In this document: positions 44,953-57,227 of the stretch, piece by piece | Numbering within the stretch: position 1 is the first letter of the stretch | How the letters are laid out: the number at the start of each line of letters is the position of its first letter | Assembly (NCBI GenBank): GCA_025765615.1 | Contig: JAIVFJ010000034.1 | Coordinates: forward strand, 367,739-431,738 | Origin: Zopfochytrium polystomum | Lineage: Eukaryota; Chytridiomycota; Chytridiomycetes; Chytridiales; Chytridiaceae | DNA: 64,000 bases | Direction of reading: 5' to 3' | Notes under the pieces: generated by a model | Databases searched by the model: none | Told to the model about the DNA's origin: nothing | The model's input: the letters and a program-made list of their open reading frames with translations, nothing else | Program-made: the position numbers and the translations under genes

Positions 44953-47900
44953 TGTTGAGATTCGACCCACGGGGTACACTACGCCCGTTACTGATGATCC
45001 CTTTGAGAACTCCATCCAATCACATTGGATGGGGTGTTCGAAGGGCTCAGTAGATTCAATACTTGAATGGGGCGCTCGGAAGGGCTAATCTGTTCTCAAT
45101 AAAAAGAGATAGGCAAAGGCGGCTGTTGTTCTAGCTTTGTTCATCCTACCGGTAGGAACAATGCAATTAGAACATGCACAAAAACGCTCAAACTACGCAT
45201 TCTGCACATGTAACACAGCACAGCAAGCATGCAGAAGCAGTGTACCACTGCCCAATGCTCCGGAATTCCGCTCTCTGCATCGGAATTCCGCGCTCTGCAT
45301 CGGATTTCCGCTTCCTGATCTGGAATTCCTCTCTCTGCACCGGAATTCCGCTTCCTGATCTGGAATTCCAGCTTTCCTGCTGTGCTGTGCAATCTGAGCA
45401 ATGCAACAGGCATTTAGGAATCAGGGATTGCACCAATCACTGCATTTCTAAAAGTGAGATAAAAACTGAGCTCACCAGAGATTGCACCAATCATTGGATT
45501 TCTAAAAACAAGGAAAAAAAGCGGCTTGTTTCCCAAACAAGCTTCCTGATTTGGAAACAACCAAACCAATTTACAAGCAACTGTTTCTCAAACAAGCTGT
45601 AAATTGGTTCCTGGTGGTACTCAGCCCAGACAAAGTGCTCAGCCCAAGGTGGTACTCAGCCCTGGCTGGTACTTAGCCCAGGGTGGTGCACAGCCCAGGC
45701 TGGTACTCAGCCCTGGGTGGTGCTCAGCCCAGGCTGGTACTCAGCCCTGGCTGGTATTCAGCCCTGAGTGATGCCCAGCCCTGGGTGGTACTCAGCCCTG
45801 AATGGGTACTTAGCCCAGGATGGGGGTTTGTGCTCAGCCTGTTTTATCTCATTTCTGTGGCCTGCTCTGTGCAGCCCACTGCTCCCTCTGTTTTCTGATG
45901 GCTCCAACCTGCAGGAGTATAAAAGCAGCAACCTCTCACAGAGATCAAAAAAAAGAAATCCAACCCCCTCCTTGCTGCTTTGACAGAATTCAGTGCAAAA
46001 CAAGCCAATCTCCCTTCCTCCATTTGCTCTCTCTTCCAGCTCTGCTCACTCACTCCTTTCTCCTCTCTCCAACCTCTCACTTCTCTCCCTTTTTCCATCA
46101 TCACTGCTCTCTCTCCTCATCTCCACACACACCAAGTCCCTCCAGTCCTGGGTGGGATTTCATCACAAAGCTACCTTCAAGCCGTCGGCCACACTTGTAC
46201 GCTCGAACAGGGCCCTGCTGCTCTTACAAGAAAAGGGTTTCTGACTCTAAACAAGACCAACCTGTCTGTGAGCACCGGCTCACCAGCTACTTTAAGGCAA
46301 CAAAGGGCTCTTGGCTCTCTACAAGAAAAGGGCTACCGCTCTAAACAAGTCCACTGGTCCACCAAGCCGCTACCTAGCATGTCTTCTTCGACCCCCAAGG
46401 CTGTCCGCTTCTCTTCTTACGGCTACCAGGCTTGGGAACTGCATGTGGAAGAAGTCATCAAGCCGGTCATGGCATACAATCTTGTTGCCAGCTTCCTCAA
46501 GCCTGATTACTTCGGTACGTTCAACGAGCACTGCACCAAGGTCGGCATCGGCGCTGCTCCTCCCAGTATTGGTTCTCCCCCTGAATCCTCTGCAACGGCG
46601 GAGGCCAAGGCTGCGTACAGTGAGATGTACCGTCTGCACCACGCTGCCCTTGACAAGTACCACACTGGTATACGCCAAGAACACAAGACCTACAGGGAGC
46701 TTGAGGCCCAACACGACAAGGCGGTTGCTACCCTCGACTCCTGCTCGCGCATTGAGGATTTGCGCTCCATGAATGCGGCAAACATCACCAACTGCGCTGA
46801 CCGGTACAAGTGGCTCAATGACAAGTACGCCCTGCAGGACCACACTGGTTCACAGCAGGACAAGTGGCTTGCGACTTACAGTCGTTTGGCAAAACCCAGA
46901 GACTCTGGTCCGGCAGTCCAGGAGTGGTACACCACTCTGACCACACTGGTCACGGATTGGCCAAAGCATTTCAAATGTACTGCCACCACTTGCAGGGGTG
47001 TGACAAACATCCTGCGTTCTGCCATCATCCACAAAGCAAGGGAAACGCTGCCTGGACATGAAATCTTCTCTGGCGTTCGTCAAAATCTTCTCAAGGGGCT
47101 GTCAGGCTACGCCAACACCAGCGATCTCGTCAAGGAGTTGACAAACTGCCACACGCTGTACCAGCAAAGCAAAGAGAAGAACAGCAGACACTCTGCTCAC
47201 CATGGCACTTCTGAGATGGAAACAGCTGCTTCAGCAAAGACCTCAGTGGCAACCAAGAAGCGCAAGATCGGTGAGGCACTCAACGGCAAGCCTACTTGTG
47301 ACCTTCATGGAATCTGGGTCTCGCACTCTCGCGAGGAATGCCTCAAGTTCCCTCACGGGAAGTCAGAGCCAGCTCGCCCTGCAAAGAAGGCCAAGAGCAA
47401 GCAGCCTGCACACGCCAAAGGAGCCAAGGCCACGCCAGCTGATTCCAAGAAAGCTACTGAGACTGCCAAGATTGCACGCAAGGTGGCTGCTAAAGAACAC
47501 CACCAAGCCTCTTGCGCAGCCTCTGAGGATTCTCCTCCCCACAAATGCTACAGGATGGATACTCCACCACCGCCTCCTGAAGCAGAAGATGTCGAAATGT
47601 TGGAGTTCAGTACTGAGGGTGCTGCGCGCCTCGCAGACACATCAGCTCTAGACGACTTCCTTTCAGTAGAAAGGGCACTTGCAGCACGGGAGTTTGAAAT
47701 TGGAACATGCCAGGCCGTTGAGGTGGAGGAGGAATTTGAAGTGGAACTCACAGTTACACTTCTTGACGGCAGAATGGATCCAGACTGGATCACTGACAAC
47801 ATTGTCTCAATCGTCGGCTACAAAGTGATGTACGAATCTGGGCGTTTCCTCTACCGCAACGTCACCTACCGCCGCATCTACGAGACTGCGCTGATGGCAA

Positions 47901-48740
47901 GACTTGCTGGCAGCAACCCACACCAGGTCATCCTTGACTCTGGGGCTTCCAGGACAATGTTGCCTTGTGAAGAGCACTTCACAAACTTGCGGCCCACCTC
48001 CCAGCAGATCAAAACAGCTGACGGCTTTACAACTGCCACTGGAGTGGGCAACTTCACCCTGTTCGTTAACGGAAGAGCTCTCATCATGAGGAACTCGCTC
48101 TATGTGCCAGAGTTCTCAGACACTCTACTCTCAGTTCAGCAAATCGTGCAGCAGACAGGTCACAACGTGACTTTCACAGCAGACACAGCCCTATTGCATC
48201 CTCGGGTACATGGTTCAGACTTTACCATTGCTCATAGGGACACAGGGAATGTCTATGTTGTGGACCCTTCTCTTCTGACGGGACATAATGGTCTCGACAG
48301 GGCAGAACTTGGAAGGGACGCGCCGACTCCTTCGGGGGACGCCCCAGGTGAGTCGCAACAGCAAACTGCTCCTTTGCAAACTGCAACCCCAACTTTAAGT
48401 CAAACTGACCCAGACCCTTTACCAAACCCTCAGAACATTGAAGCAGTCCGAGCTCTTCACAAGAAATTTGGTCACCTGTCTTTATCTTCTTTGAAGCGTA
48501 CTTGGTCAAATCTGAATAAAGTTGGTCATTCATTTTTCCTCATTCATGACATTCCCTGCGTGACATGTGATGTTGGGAAATTGAAAGCTTTGCCTATCCA
48601 CTCCACTTCCAGACCAAACACCACACTGCTTGGTCGTTTACACACTGATGCTGTCCCACTGCCCGCACGTGGACACCATGGTGAAAAACATTGGCAACTG
48701 GTTGTGGAAGAGTCAACCCGTTGGCTTGACATTGAGTTCC
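44953..48740 (+). mobile_element. Family-1 copia element B, 3' truncated
   Basis: The 5' LTR (44953-46165) is the mirror of the solo LTR in the left arm, preceded by TAGTC, the complement of its GACTA duplication. Internal sequence follows to 48740, where it is cut in the integrase core by the 5' LTR of the next family-1 element. No 3' LTR of its own is present. Confidence 0.88.
46379..48740 (+). CDS. gag-pol: Family-1 copia Gag-protease-integrase fragment (element B)
   Basis: This is a single open frame from MSSSTPKAVRFSSYG. Gag has a helical capsid-like region and a zinc-knuckle-like cluster (CDLHGIWVSHSREEC). Lys/Ala-rich and acidic linkers come before the protease motif VILDSGASRTM. The integrase zinc region follows (LHKKFGHLSLSSL, CVTCDVGKL), then HTDAVPLP with the first catalytic Asp. 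The frame then runs into LTR sequence and stops at 48829, so the rest of integrase, reverse transcriptase and RNase H are missing. Gag and Pol share one frame, unlike family 2. Confidence 0.88.
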
Positions 48741-49705
48741 TGTTGAGATTCGACCCACGGGGTACACTACGCCCGTTACTGATGATCCCTTTGAGAACTC
48801 CATCCAATCACATTGGATGGGGTGTTTGAAGGGCTCAGTAGATTCAATACTTGAATGGGGCGCTCGGAAGGGCTAATCTGTTCTCAATAAAAAGAGATAG
48901 GCAAAGGCGGCTGTTGTTCTAGCTTTGTTCATCCTACCGGTAGGAACAATGCAATTAGAACATGCACAAAAACGCGCAAACTACGCACTCTGCACATGTA
49001 ACACAGCACAGCAAGCATGCAGAAGCAGTGTACCACTGCCCCAGGCTCCGGAATTCCGCTCTCTGCACCGGAATTCCGCCCTTTTGCATCGGAATTCCGC
49101 TTCCTGATCTGGAATTCCTCTCTCTGCACCGGAATTCCGCTTCCTGATCTGGAATTCCAGCTTTCCTGCTGTGCTGTGCAATCTGAGCAATGCAACAGGC
49201 ATTTAGGAATCAGGGATTGCACCAATCACTGCATTTCTAAAAATGAGATAAAAACTGAGCTCACCAGAGATTGCACCAATCATTGGATTTCTAAAAACAA
49301 GGAAAAAAGCGGCTTGTTTCCCAAACAAGCTTCCTGATTTGGAAACAACCAAACCAATTTACAAGCAACTGTTTCTCAAACAAGCTGTAAATTGGTTCCT
49401 GGTGGTACTCAGCCCAGACAAAGTGCTCAGCCCAAGGTGGTACTCAGCCCTGGCTGGTACTCAGCCCTAGGTGGTGCACAGCCCAGGCTGGTACTCAGCC
49501 CTGGGTGGTGCTCAGCCCAGGCTGGTACTTAGCCCTGGCTGGTGCTCAGCCCTGAGTGATGCCCAGCCCTGGGTGGTACTCAGCCCTGGATGGGTACTTA
49601 GCCCAGGCTGGGGGTTGGTGCTCAGCCTGTTTTATCTCATTTCTGTGGCCTGCTCTGTGCAGCCCACTTCTCCCTCTGTTTTCTGATGGCTCCAAACTGC
49701 AGGAG

Positions 49706-49712
49706 TATAAAA
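49706..49712 (+). promoter_or_regulatory. TATA box in the family-1 LTR
   Basis: The sequence GAGTATAAAAGCAGCAACC lies about 965 bases into the LTR and is kept in all family-1 LTRs of the window, so it is the likely core promoter. Transcription would start shortly downstream. Confidence 0.6.
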
Positions 49713-50178
49713 GCAGCAACCTCTCACAGAGATCAAAAAAAGAAATCCAACCCCCTCCTTGCTGCTTTGACAGAAGCCAGTGCAAAACAAGCCACTCTCT
49801 CTTCCTCCATTTGCTCTCTCTTCCATCTCTGCCCACTCACTCCTCTCTCCTCTCTACATCCTCTCACTCCTCTCCCTTTTCCATCATCACTGCTCTCTCT
49901 CTCTCTCTCTCTCTCTTCATCCCCACACACACCAAGTCCCTCCAGTCCTGGGTGGGATTTCATCACAAAGCTACCTACAAGCCGTCGGCCACACTCGTAC
50001 GCTCGAACAGGGCCCTGCTGCTCTTACAAGAAAAGGGTTTCTGACTCTAAACAAGACCAACCTGTCTGTGAGCACCGGCTCACCAGCTACTTTAAGGCAA
50101 CAAAGGGCTCTTGGCTCTCTACAAGAAAAGGGCTACCGCTCTAAACAAGTCCACTGGTCCACCAAGCCGCTACCTAGC

Positions 50179-51739
50179 ATGTCTTCTTCGACCCCCAAGG
50201 CTGTCCGCTTCTCTTCTTACGGCTACCAGGCTTGGGAACTGCATGTGGAAGAAGTCATCAAGCCGGTCATGGCATACAATCTTGTTGCCAGCTTCCTCAA
50301 GCCTGATTACTTCGGTACGTTCAACGAGCACTGCACCAAGGTCGGCATCGGCGCTGCTCCTCCCAGTATTGGTTCTCCCCCTGAATCCTCTGCAACGGCG
50401 GAGGCCAAGGCTGCGTACAGTGAGATGTACCGTCTGCACCACGCTGCCCTTGACAAGTACCACACTGGTATACGCCAAGAACACAAGACCTACAGGGAGC
50501 TTGAGGCCCAACACGACAAGGCGGTTGCTACCCTCGACTCCTGCTCGCGCATCGAGGATGTGCGCTCCATGAATGCAGCAAACATCACCAACTGCGCTGA
50601 TCGGTACAAGTGGCTCAATGACAAGTACGCCCTGCAGGACCACACTGGTTCACAGCAGGACAAGTGGCTTGCGACTTACAGTCGTTTGGCAAAACCCAGA
50701 GACTCTGGTCCGGCAGTCCAGGAGTGGTACACCACTCTGACCACACTGGTCACGGATTGGCCAAAGCATTTCAAATGTACTGCCACCACTTGCAGGGGTG
50801 TGACAAACATCCTGCGTTCTGCCATCATCCACAAAGCAAGGGAAACGCTGCCTGGACATGAAATCTTCTCTGGCGTTCGTCAAAATCTTCTCAAGGGGCT
50901 GTCAGGCTACGCCAACACCAGCGATCTCGTCAAGGAGTTGACAAACTGCCACACGCTGTACCAGCAAAGCAAAGAGAAGAACAGCAGACACTCTGCTCAC
51001 CACTGGCACTTCTGAGATGGAAACAGCTGCTTCAGCAAAGACCTCAGTGGCAACCAAGAAGCGCAAGATCGGTGAGGCACTCAACGGCAAGCCTACTTGT
51101 GACCTTCATGGAATCTGGGTCTCACACTCTCGCGAGGAATGCCTCAAGTTCCCTCACGGGAAGTCAGAGCCAGCTCGCCCTGCAAAGAAGGCCAAGGGCA
51201 AGCAGCCTGCACACGCCAAAGAAGCCAAGGCCACGCCAGCTGATTCCAAGAAAGCTACTGAGACTGCCAAGATTGCACGTGAGGTGGCTGCTAAAGAACA
51301 CCACCAAGCCTCTTGCGCAGCCTCTGAGGATTCTCCTCCCCACAAATGCTACAGGATGGATACTCCACCACCGCCTACTGAAGCAGAAGACGTCGAAATG
51401 TTGGAGTTCAGTACTGAGGGTGCTGCGCGCCTTGCAGACACATCAGCTCTAGACGACTTCCTTTCAGTAGAAAGGGCACTTGCGGCACGGGAGTTTGAAA
51501 TTGGAACATGCCAGGCCGTTGAGGTGGAGGAGGAATTTGAAGTGGAACTCACAGTTACACTTCTTGACGGCAGAATGGATCCAGACTGGATCACTGACAA
51601 CATTGTCTCAAACGTCGGCTACAAAGTGATGTACGAATCTGGGCGTTTCCTCTACCGCAACGTCACCTACCGCCGCATCTACGAGACTGCGCTGATGGCA
51701 AGACTTGCTGGCAGGCAACCCACACCAGGTCATCCTTGA
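50179..51739 (+). pseudogene. gag: Family-1 Gag of element C, frameshifted
   Basis: The Gag frame starting at 50179 is identical in layout to element B but meets a stop at 51013-51015. One extra base (CACCACTGGCAC against CACCATGGCAC in B) shifts the frame. It resumes at METAASAKTSVATKKRK (51017) and ends at 51739, where a second one-base insertion (GGCAGGCAACCC against GGCAGCAACCC) moves reading into the pol frame. Confidence 0.85.
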
Positions 51740-54700
51740 CTCTGGGGCTTCCAGGACAATGTCGCCTTGTGAAGAGCACTTCACAAACTTGCGGCCCACC
51801 TCCCAGCAGATCAAAACAGCTGACGGCTTTACAACTGCCACTGGAGTGGGCGACTTCACCCTGTTCGTTAACGGAAGAGCTCTCATCATGAGGAACTCGC
51901 TCTATGTGCCAGAGTTCTCAGACACTCTACTCTCAGTTCAGCAAATCGTGCGGCAGACAGGTCACAACGTGACTTTCACAGCAGACACAGCCCTATTGCA
52001 CCCTCGGGTACATGGTTCAGACTTTACCATTGCTCACAGGGACACAGGAAATGTTTATGTTGTGGACCCTTCTCTTCTGACGGGACATACTGGTCTCGAC
52101 AGGGCAGAACTTGGAAGGGACGCGCCGACTCCTTCGGGGGACGCCCCAGGTGAGTCGCAACAGCAAACTGCTCCTTTGCAAACTGCAACTCCAACTTTAA
52201 GTCAAACTGACCCAGACCCTTTACCAAACCCTCAGAACATTGAAGCAGTCCGAGCTCTTCACAAGAAATTTGGTCACCTGTCTTTATCTTCTTTGAAGCG
52301 TACTTGGTCAAATCTGAATAAAGTTGGTCATTCATTTTTCCTCATTCATGACATTCCCTGCGTGACATGTGATGTTGGGAAATTGAAAGCTTCGCCTATC
52401 CACTCCACTTCCAGACCAAACACCACACTGCTTGGTCGTTTACACACTGATGCTGTCCCACTGCCCGCACGTGGACACCATGGTGAAAAACATTGGCAAC
52501 TGGTTGTGGAAGAGTCAACCCGTTGGCTTGACATTGAGTTCCTCAACTCTTTGTCCGACGCGCCCACAAGATTCCGGTCTACGATCGAAAGGTTTGAACA
52601 ACAACATGGCAAACATATCACATCTGTGCGCTGTGACAGGGGGGAAATCTTCAAAGATGGAGAATTCAAAACTTGGGCCAATACTCGGCATCCTCCTATT
52701 GTTTTAGAACCTAGTCCTGCATTCACCAAGGAATTCAATGGGCTGGTAGAACGTCAGGTCAACACTCTCAAAGACATGGCACACTGCATGCTCTTAGAGT
52801 CACGATTGCCCCACTCTTTCTTTGTGTATGCAGTCCGCTACGCAGCATACATCAAGAACAGGGTTTACCACTCTTACACTAAGAAAACACCTTATGAAGC
52901 TTGGTACGGTGAAAAGCCAAATGTTGATCACATCCGCACCTTTGGCTGTTTGGTTATCCACCGTATCCCAAAGGAAAAGCGAACACTTAAACATCCTGAC
53001 AAAGGGGCGCCAGGCATATTCTTAGGGTATAAAGGAAACACTCTTCCAGTAGTCTACGACTTGAAAACTCAGAGAATATCGGAACACTTCCATGTCTCCT
53101 TTCACGAAAATGTTTTTCCTGGCATTGTGCGGAACTGGAGACAGTTCCTTCATGACTCCCGCTTGAAGGAATGGGGACCAGTCCAACCCACAGCTCAGGA
53201 TTTCCAATATCTTTCCTCCTCGTTGCATACCCCTGCTATGTCCACTGATCCAGATGTGACACATCCTGACGCTCTGTTTGACTCACAAGAAGACGATGTA
53301 CCACCTGCAGAATCACAGGGGGGAGATCTACAGCCGGGTATGCTATACGACGCTTCTGATTCTGAACCAGAGTCAATACCTGATGAACAGGAAATCCCTC
53401 CTAGGGAGCGCTCAACTTCCCCTGACATTCTAGCTTTGCCAGAGTCAACAGGGGAGGCAACAAATCCCCCAATCATACCACGAGAGCCATCAGGTTTACG
53501 TGACTACCTGGCATTGAAGGCAAACCTTTGTAAACTACGAACAAAACCATCAATTGCCACAAGTCCTTCCACTTACAGTCGGAAAACACTCCGCGCTTTA
53601 ACTGCAAGAATTCGTAAACTACGGATAGCACGGGGACAATTTCGTGAACTCTACCAAACGCTCAAAGCATACACTGTGCTTGAGCCGGAGGAAGTCACAG
53701 CATATCCAACAGAAAGGATCCACCAGCGGGACCTACCACCACTCCCTGCTTCACATAAAGAGGCCATGCGTTCTCCTTTTGCAAAGTATTGGAAGGCAGC
53801 TCAACTCTCAGAGATCAATTCGATCACATCAAAGCATGTCTGGGACTTAGTGGCTCGACCTAAAGGGCGTAAGATACTCAAGCCCAAATGGGTTTTTGCC
53901 TACAAGTTTGACAGTGAAGGGTACCTTGAACGCTTCAAGGCTCGCCTTGTTGGTCGGGGTTACACTCAGATCTTTGGTCAGGACTACAATGAGACCTTCT
54001 CCCCTGTCGTCCGCAGCTCCTCCATAAGGGCAATCCTTGCTATCTCGTTGCTGTTTGACCTCATACTTGCAGGCCTTGATGTCGAAACCGCATACTTGAA
54101 CGCCAAACTGGACATTGAAAACTTCATGGAACAACCAGAAGGCTTTGAGATACGTGGTGCAGACGGGATACTTCTTGTCTGTTTACTCAGGAAGAGTCTG
54201 TACGGACTGCACCAGTCTGGTCGACAGTGGTACAAAACAATCCGCGACTTCCTAGTAGAAATTGGATTTACGCAATTGAAGACTGACCACTGTGTCTTTG
54301 TGCAAAGGCACCCTGATGGAAAGGTCAAGACCATCATCACTCTATACGTAGATGACATCCTCATCTTCAGTCACACTGAAGAAGAAATTGCCAAAATTCT
54401 TTCTCTGATCAAATCAAAGTTCAAAATCCGCGAGGACCTCAACCCAAAAGTTGCTGTTGGCATCCAAGTTGAGAAAATCAAAGATGGAATCTTTATTGGA
54501 CAGAAAAACTACACACAGCATGTCTTGGAGGAAGCAAACTACTGGTGTGACGATGAAGGCTTACCTGTCAAAATCAAAGCAACTCCCATGTCCACGACAT
54601 GGATACACGATGTGGACTCTGGAAAACTTCCACAAAAAGAGTCGGAATACTTCCGAAGCACACTCATGCAACTTGCTTACCTTGCAAACTTGACGCGCCC

Positions 54701-55439
54701 TGACATTGCGTATGCTGTGAATACACTTGCACAATACCAGTCCACTCCAACCCATTCAGATTCCCTTGCGCTTGACAGATTGCTGCGATATGTCCGCGCT
54801 ACCTGGGATCATGGACTTTTCTACCAAAAGGGAGACTCCCAGATGACATGCATCACCAATGCAACGCTCCCAGAGGTAGAGAAAGCTGCGGGTATTTCTT
54901 ACCCAGAGTGGGATGAACCACATGGCTACGCTGATGCCAGCTATGCTGAAGAGGATGGACGCAAGTCGAGGTCAGGGCATGTGTTCATGCTTTGCGGGGG
55001 TGCTATTACATGGTACAGCAAGAAACAATCAGTTGTCGCTTTGTCCTCAACTGAGGCGGAATACTTCTCCCTTACTGAGGCCATCAAAGAGGCAATCTGG
55101 CTACGAATGCTCTTCCAGGAGCTGGGTATGGATTTAAATAAGCCCACTACTGTTTTTGAAGACAATCGTTCAACCATAGCTATTGCTATGAATCCAATAC
55201 ACCATGGTCGGGTCAAACACTTTGACGTGAGGTTGCATTTCATACGGGACCACTTGGAGAAAAAGGAGGTTCAACTCATTCATTGCCCAACGGACATGAT
55301 GATTGCTGACCTTCTCACCAAAGCTCTTCCTGCAGCTCAACATGCAAAGCTTGCATCACTGATGGGAATTTGCAGTCTCGCCGACCTCCAAGGTGTAAGC
55401 GTGGTGCCCACGCTCAAATCAGCACAACGCTTAGTCTAA
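51713..55439 (+). CDS. pol: Family-1 copia Pol (protease, integrase, reverse transcriptase, RNase H)
   Basis: This is one uninterrupted frame of about 1,240 codons. Protease: VILDSGASRTM. Integrase: HKKFGHLSLSSL and CVTCDVGKL, then LHTDAVPLP, SVRCDRGEIFKDGEF and FNGLVERQVNTLKD for the catalytic Asp, Asp and Glu, and the GYKGNTLPVVYDLKT region. Reverse transcriptase: WVFAYKFDSEGYLERFKARL, GLDVETAYLNAKLDIENF, catalytic YVDDILIFSH. RNase H: GYADASYAEEDGRKSRSGHV, LSSTEAEYFSLTEAIKEA and VFEDNRSTIAIAMNP, ending TKALPAAQHAKL. It lacks its own start and would be made from an upstream Gag frame in an intact element. All catalytic motifs are present. Confidence 0.92.
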
Positions 55440-55460
55440 AGGCTCTCTCTGGCTTCTCCA

Positions 55461-55528
55461 GCTACACTTGTGGGTTCATGCAGGTTTTCACAAGTGTAGG
55501 GGGGTACATGGGTGGGTTCGAGTCCCAC
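55461..55528 (+). other. Hairpin plus tRNA T-arm-like structure before the 3' LTR
   Basis: A perfect 11-bp inverted repeat (CTACACTTGTG at 55462-55472 with CACAAGTGTAG at 55489-55499) is followed by GTGGGTTCGAGTCCCAC (55512-55528). The latter is a perfect tRNA T-arm with a 5-bp stem, a TTCGAGT loop and a consensus B box. It sits between the pol stop and the polypurine tract. Confidence 0.6.
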
Positions 55529-56846
55529 TGCTTGGCTGGCATTGTTGGACAGCCATGTACTCCAGGAGAAACAGTTGCCCCCTCTCTTTCTATTGCGGGG
55601 GTGTGTTGAGATTCGACCCACGGGGTACACTACGCCCGTTACTGATGATCCCTTTGAGAACTCCATCCAATCACATTGGATGGGGTGTTTGAAGGGCTCA
55701 GTAGATTCAATACTTGAATGGGGCGCTCGGAAGGGCTAATCTGTTCTCAATAAAAAGAGATAGGCAAAGGCGGCTGTTGTTCTAGCTTTGTTCATCCTAC
55801 CGGTAGGAACAATGCAATTAGAACATGCACAAAAACGCGCAAACTACGCACTCTGCACATGTAACACAGCACAGCAAGCATGCAGAAGCAGTGTACCACT
55901 GCCCCAGGCTCCGGAATTCCGCTCTCTGCATCGGAATTCCGCTCTCTGCACCGGAATTCCGCACTCTGCATCGGAATTCCGCTTCCTGATCTGGAATTCC
56001 TCTCTCTGCACCGGAATTCCGCTTCCTGATCTGGAATTCCAGCTTTCCTGCTGTGCTGTGCAATCTGAGCAATGCAACAGGCATTTAGGAATCAGGGATT
56101 GCACCAATCACTGCATTTCTAAAAATGAGATAAAAACTGAGCTCACCAGAGATTGCACCAATCATTGGATTTCTAAAAACAAGGAAAAAAGCGGCTTGTT
56201 TCCCAAACAAGCTTCCTGATTTGGAAACAACCAAACCAATTTACAAGCAACTGTTTCTCAAACAAGCTGTAAATTGGTTCCTGGTGGTACTCAGCCCAGA
56301 CAAAGTGCTCAGCCCAAGGTGGTACTCAGCCCTGGCTGGTACTTAGCCCTAGGTGGTGCACAGCCCAGGCTGGTACTCAGCCCTGGGTGGTGCTCAGCCC
56401 AGGCTGGTACTTAGCCCTGGCTGGTGCTCAGCCCTGAGTGATGCCCAGCCCTGGGTGGTACTCAGCCCTGAATGGGTACTTAGCCCAGGCTGGGGGTTGG
56501 TGCTCAGCCTGTTTTATCTCATTTCTGTGGCCTGCTCTGTGCAGCCCACTTCTCCCTCTGTTTTCTGATGGCTCCAACCTGCAGGAGTATAAAAGCAACA
56601 ACCTCTCACAGAGATCAAAAAAGGAATCCAACCCCCTCCTTGCTGCTTTGACAGAATCCAGTGCAAAACAAGCCACTCTCTCTTCCTCCATTTGCTCTCT
56701 CTTCCATCTCTGCCCACTCACTCCTCTCTCCTCTCTACATCCTCTCACTCCTCTCCCTTTTCCATCATCACTGCTCTCTCTCTCTCTCTCTCTCTCTTCA
56801 TCCCCACACACACCAAGTCCCTCCAGTCCTGGGTGGGATTTCATCA

Positions 56847-57227
56847 GTTCTGCCACCTGGTGGCCAGTCATACCTGTTTATTGCTTTTCCTTAACCAGTG
56901 TACGGTTTCCTTACGTTGCCTATGGCGTAAGGTTTTCCTCTGTGCTGGCCCTTTTGCTCCTGCCCACAGCTTAGGGGGGAGTGTTAGATTTTGGGTTTTT
57001 GCAGTAAGCAGTGTGCAGGAGCAACACCTCACACTGTAGTGCATGGGAGCACCAACTGTGATGAGGATTTGGTGCATTTTTTGTCACCTGGTCTTTGTCA
57101 CAATTTTGTATAAAGCCAAACAGCATACATTGTGCAACAGTCTCCCATCTCAGCTTCACCATCACAAGAGAGTAGTCCACCAGAGTAGTTCACCACCATC
57201 CACAAACAGCAGCAGTCATTTCTTTCA
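56847..57227 (+). mobile_element. 3' end and 3' LTR of a family-2 element
   Basis: The last internal bases (56847-56981, with polypurine TTAGGGGGGAG) and a 246-bp LTR (56982-57227) match the complete family-2 copy in reverse. The left side is cut by the family-1 element C and the right side abuts the pol of the inverted family-1 copy. Confidence 0.85.

Larger units (their letters stand above)
32598..46165. repeat. Right arm of the giant inverted duplication (interrupted)
   Basis: Reverse complement of 21837-28376. It is split by the family-2 element 32856-39879 plus one 5-bp target duplicate: 32598-32855 pairs with the inner end of the left arm and 39885-46165 with the rest. The outer boundary coincides exactly with the inner edge of the family-1 5' LTR at 46165. 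Confidence 0.93.
48741..56846 (+). mobile_element. Nearly complete family-1 Ty1/copia retrotransposon (element C)
   Basis: The LTRs are 48741-49965 (1,225 bp) and 55604-56846 (1,243 bp), both starting TGTTGAGATTCG and ending TTTCATCA; the length gap comes from internal repeat numbers. The flanking pentamers are GTTCC and GTTCT, which differ at one base, so a clean target duplication is not shown. Coding order is gag, protease, integrase, reverse transcriptase, RNase H. Two single-base changes in the gag region break the frame, so this copy is probably not autonomous. Confidence 0.9.

Noticed and set aside
55500..55550. Functional tRNA gene
   Set aside because: Only the T-arm is convincing. 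D-arm, anticodon arm and acceptor stem do not form a cloverleaf.
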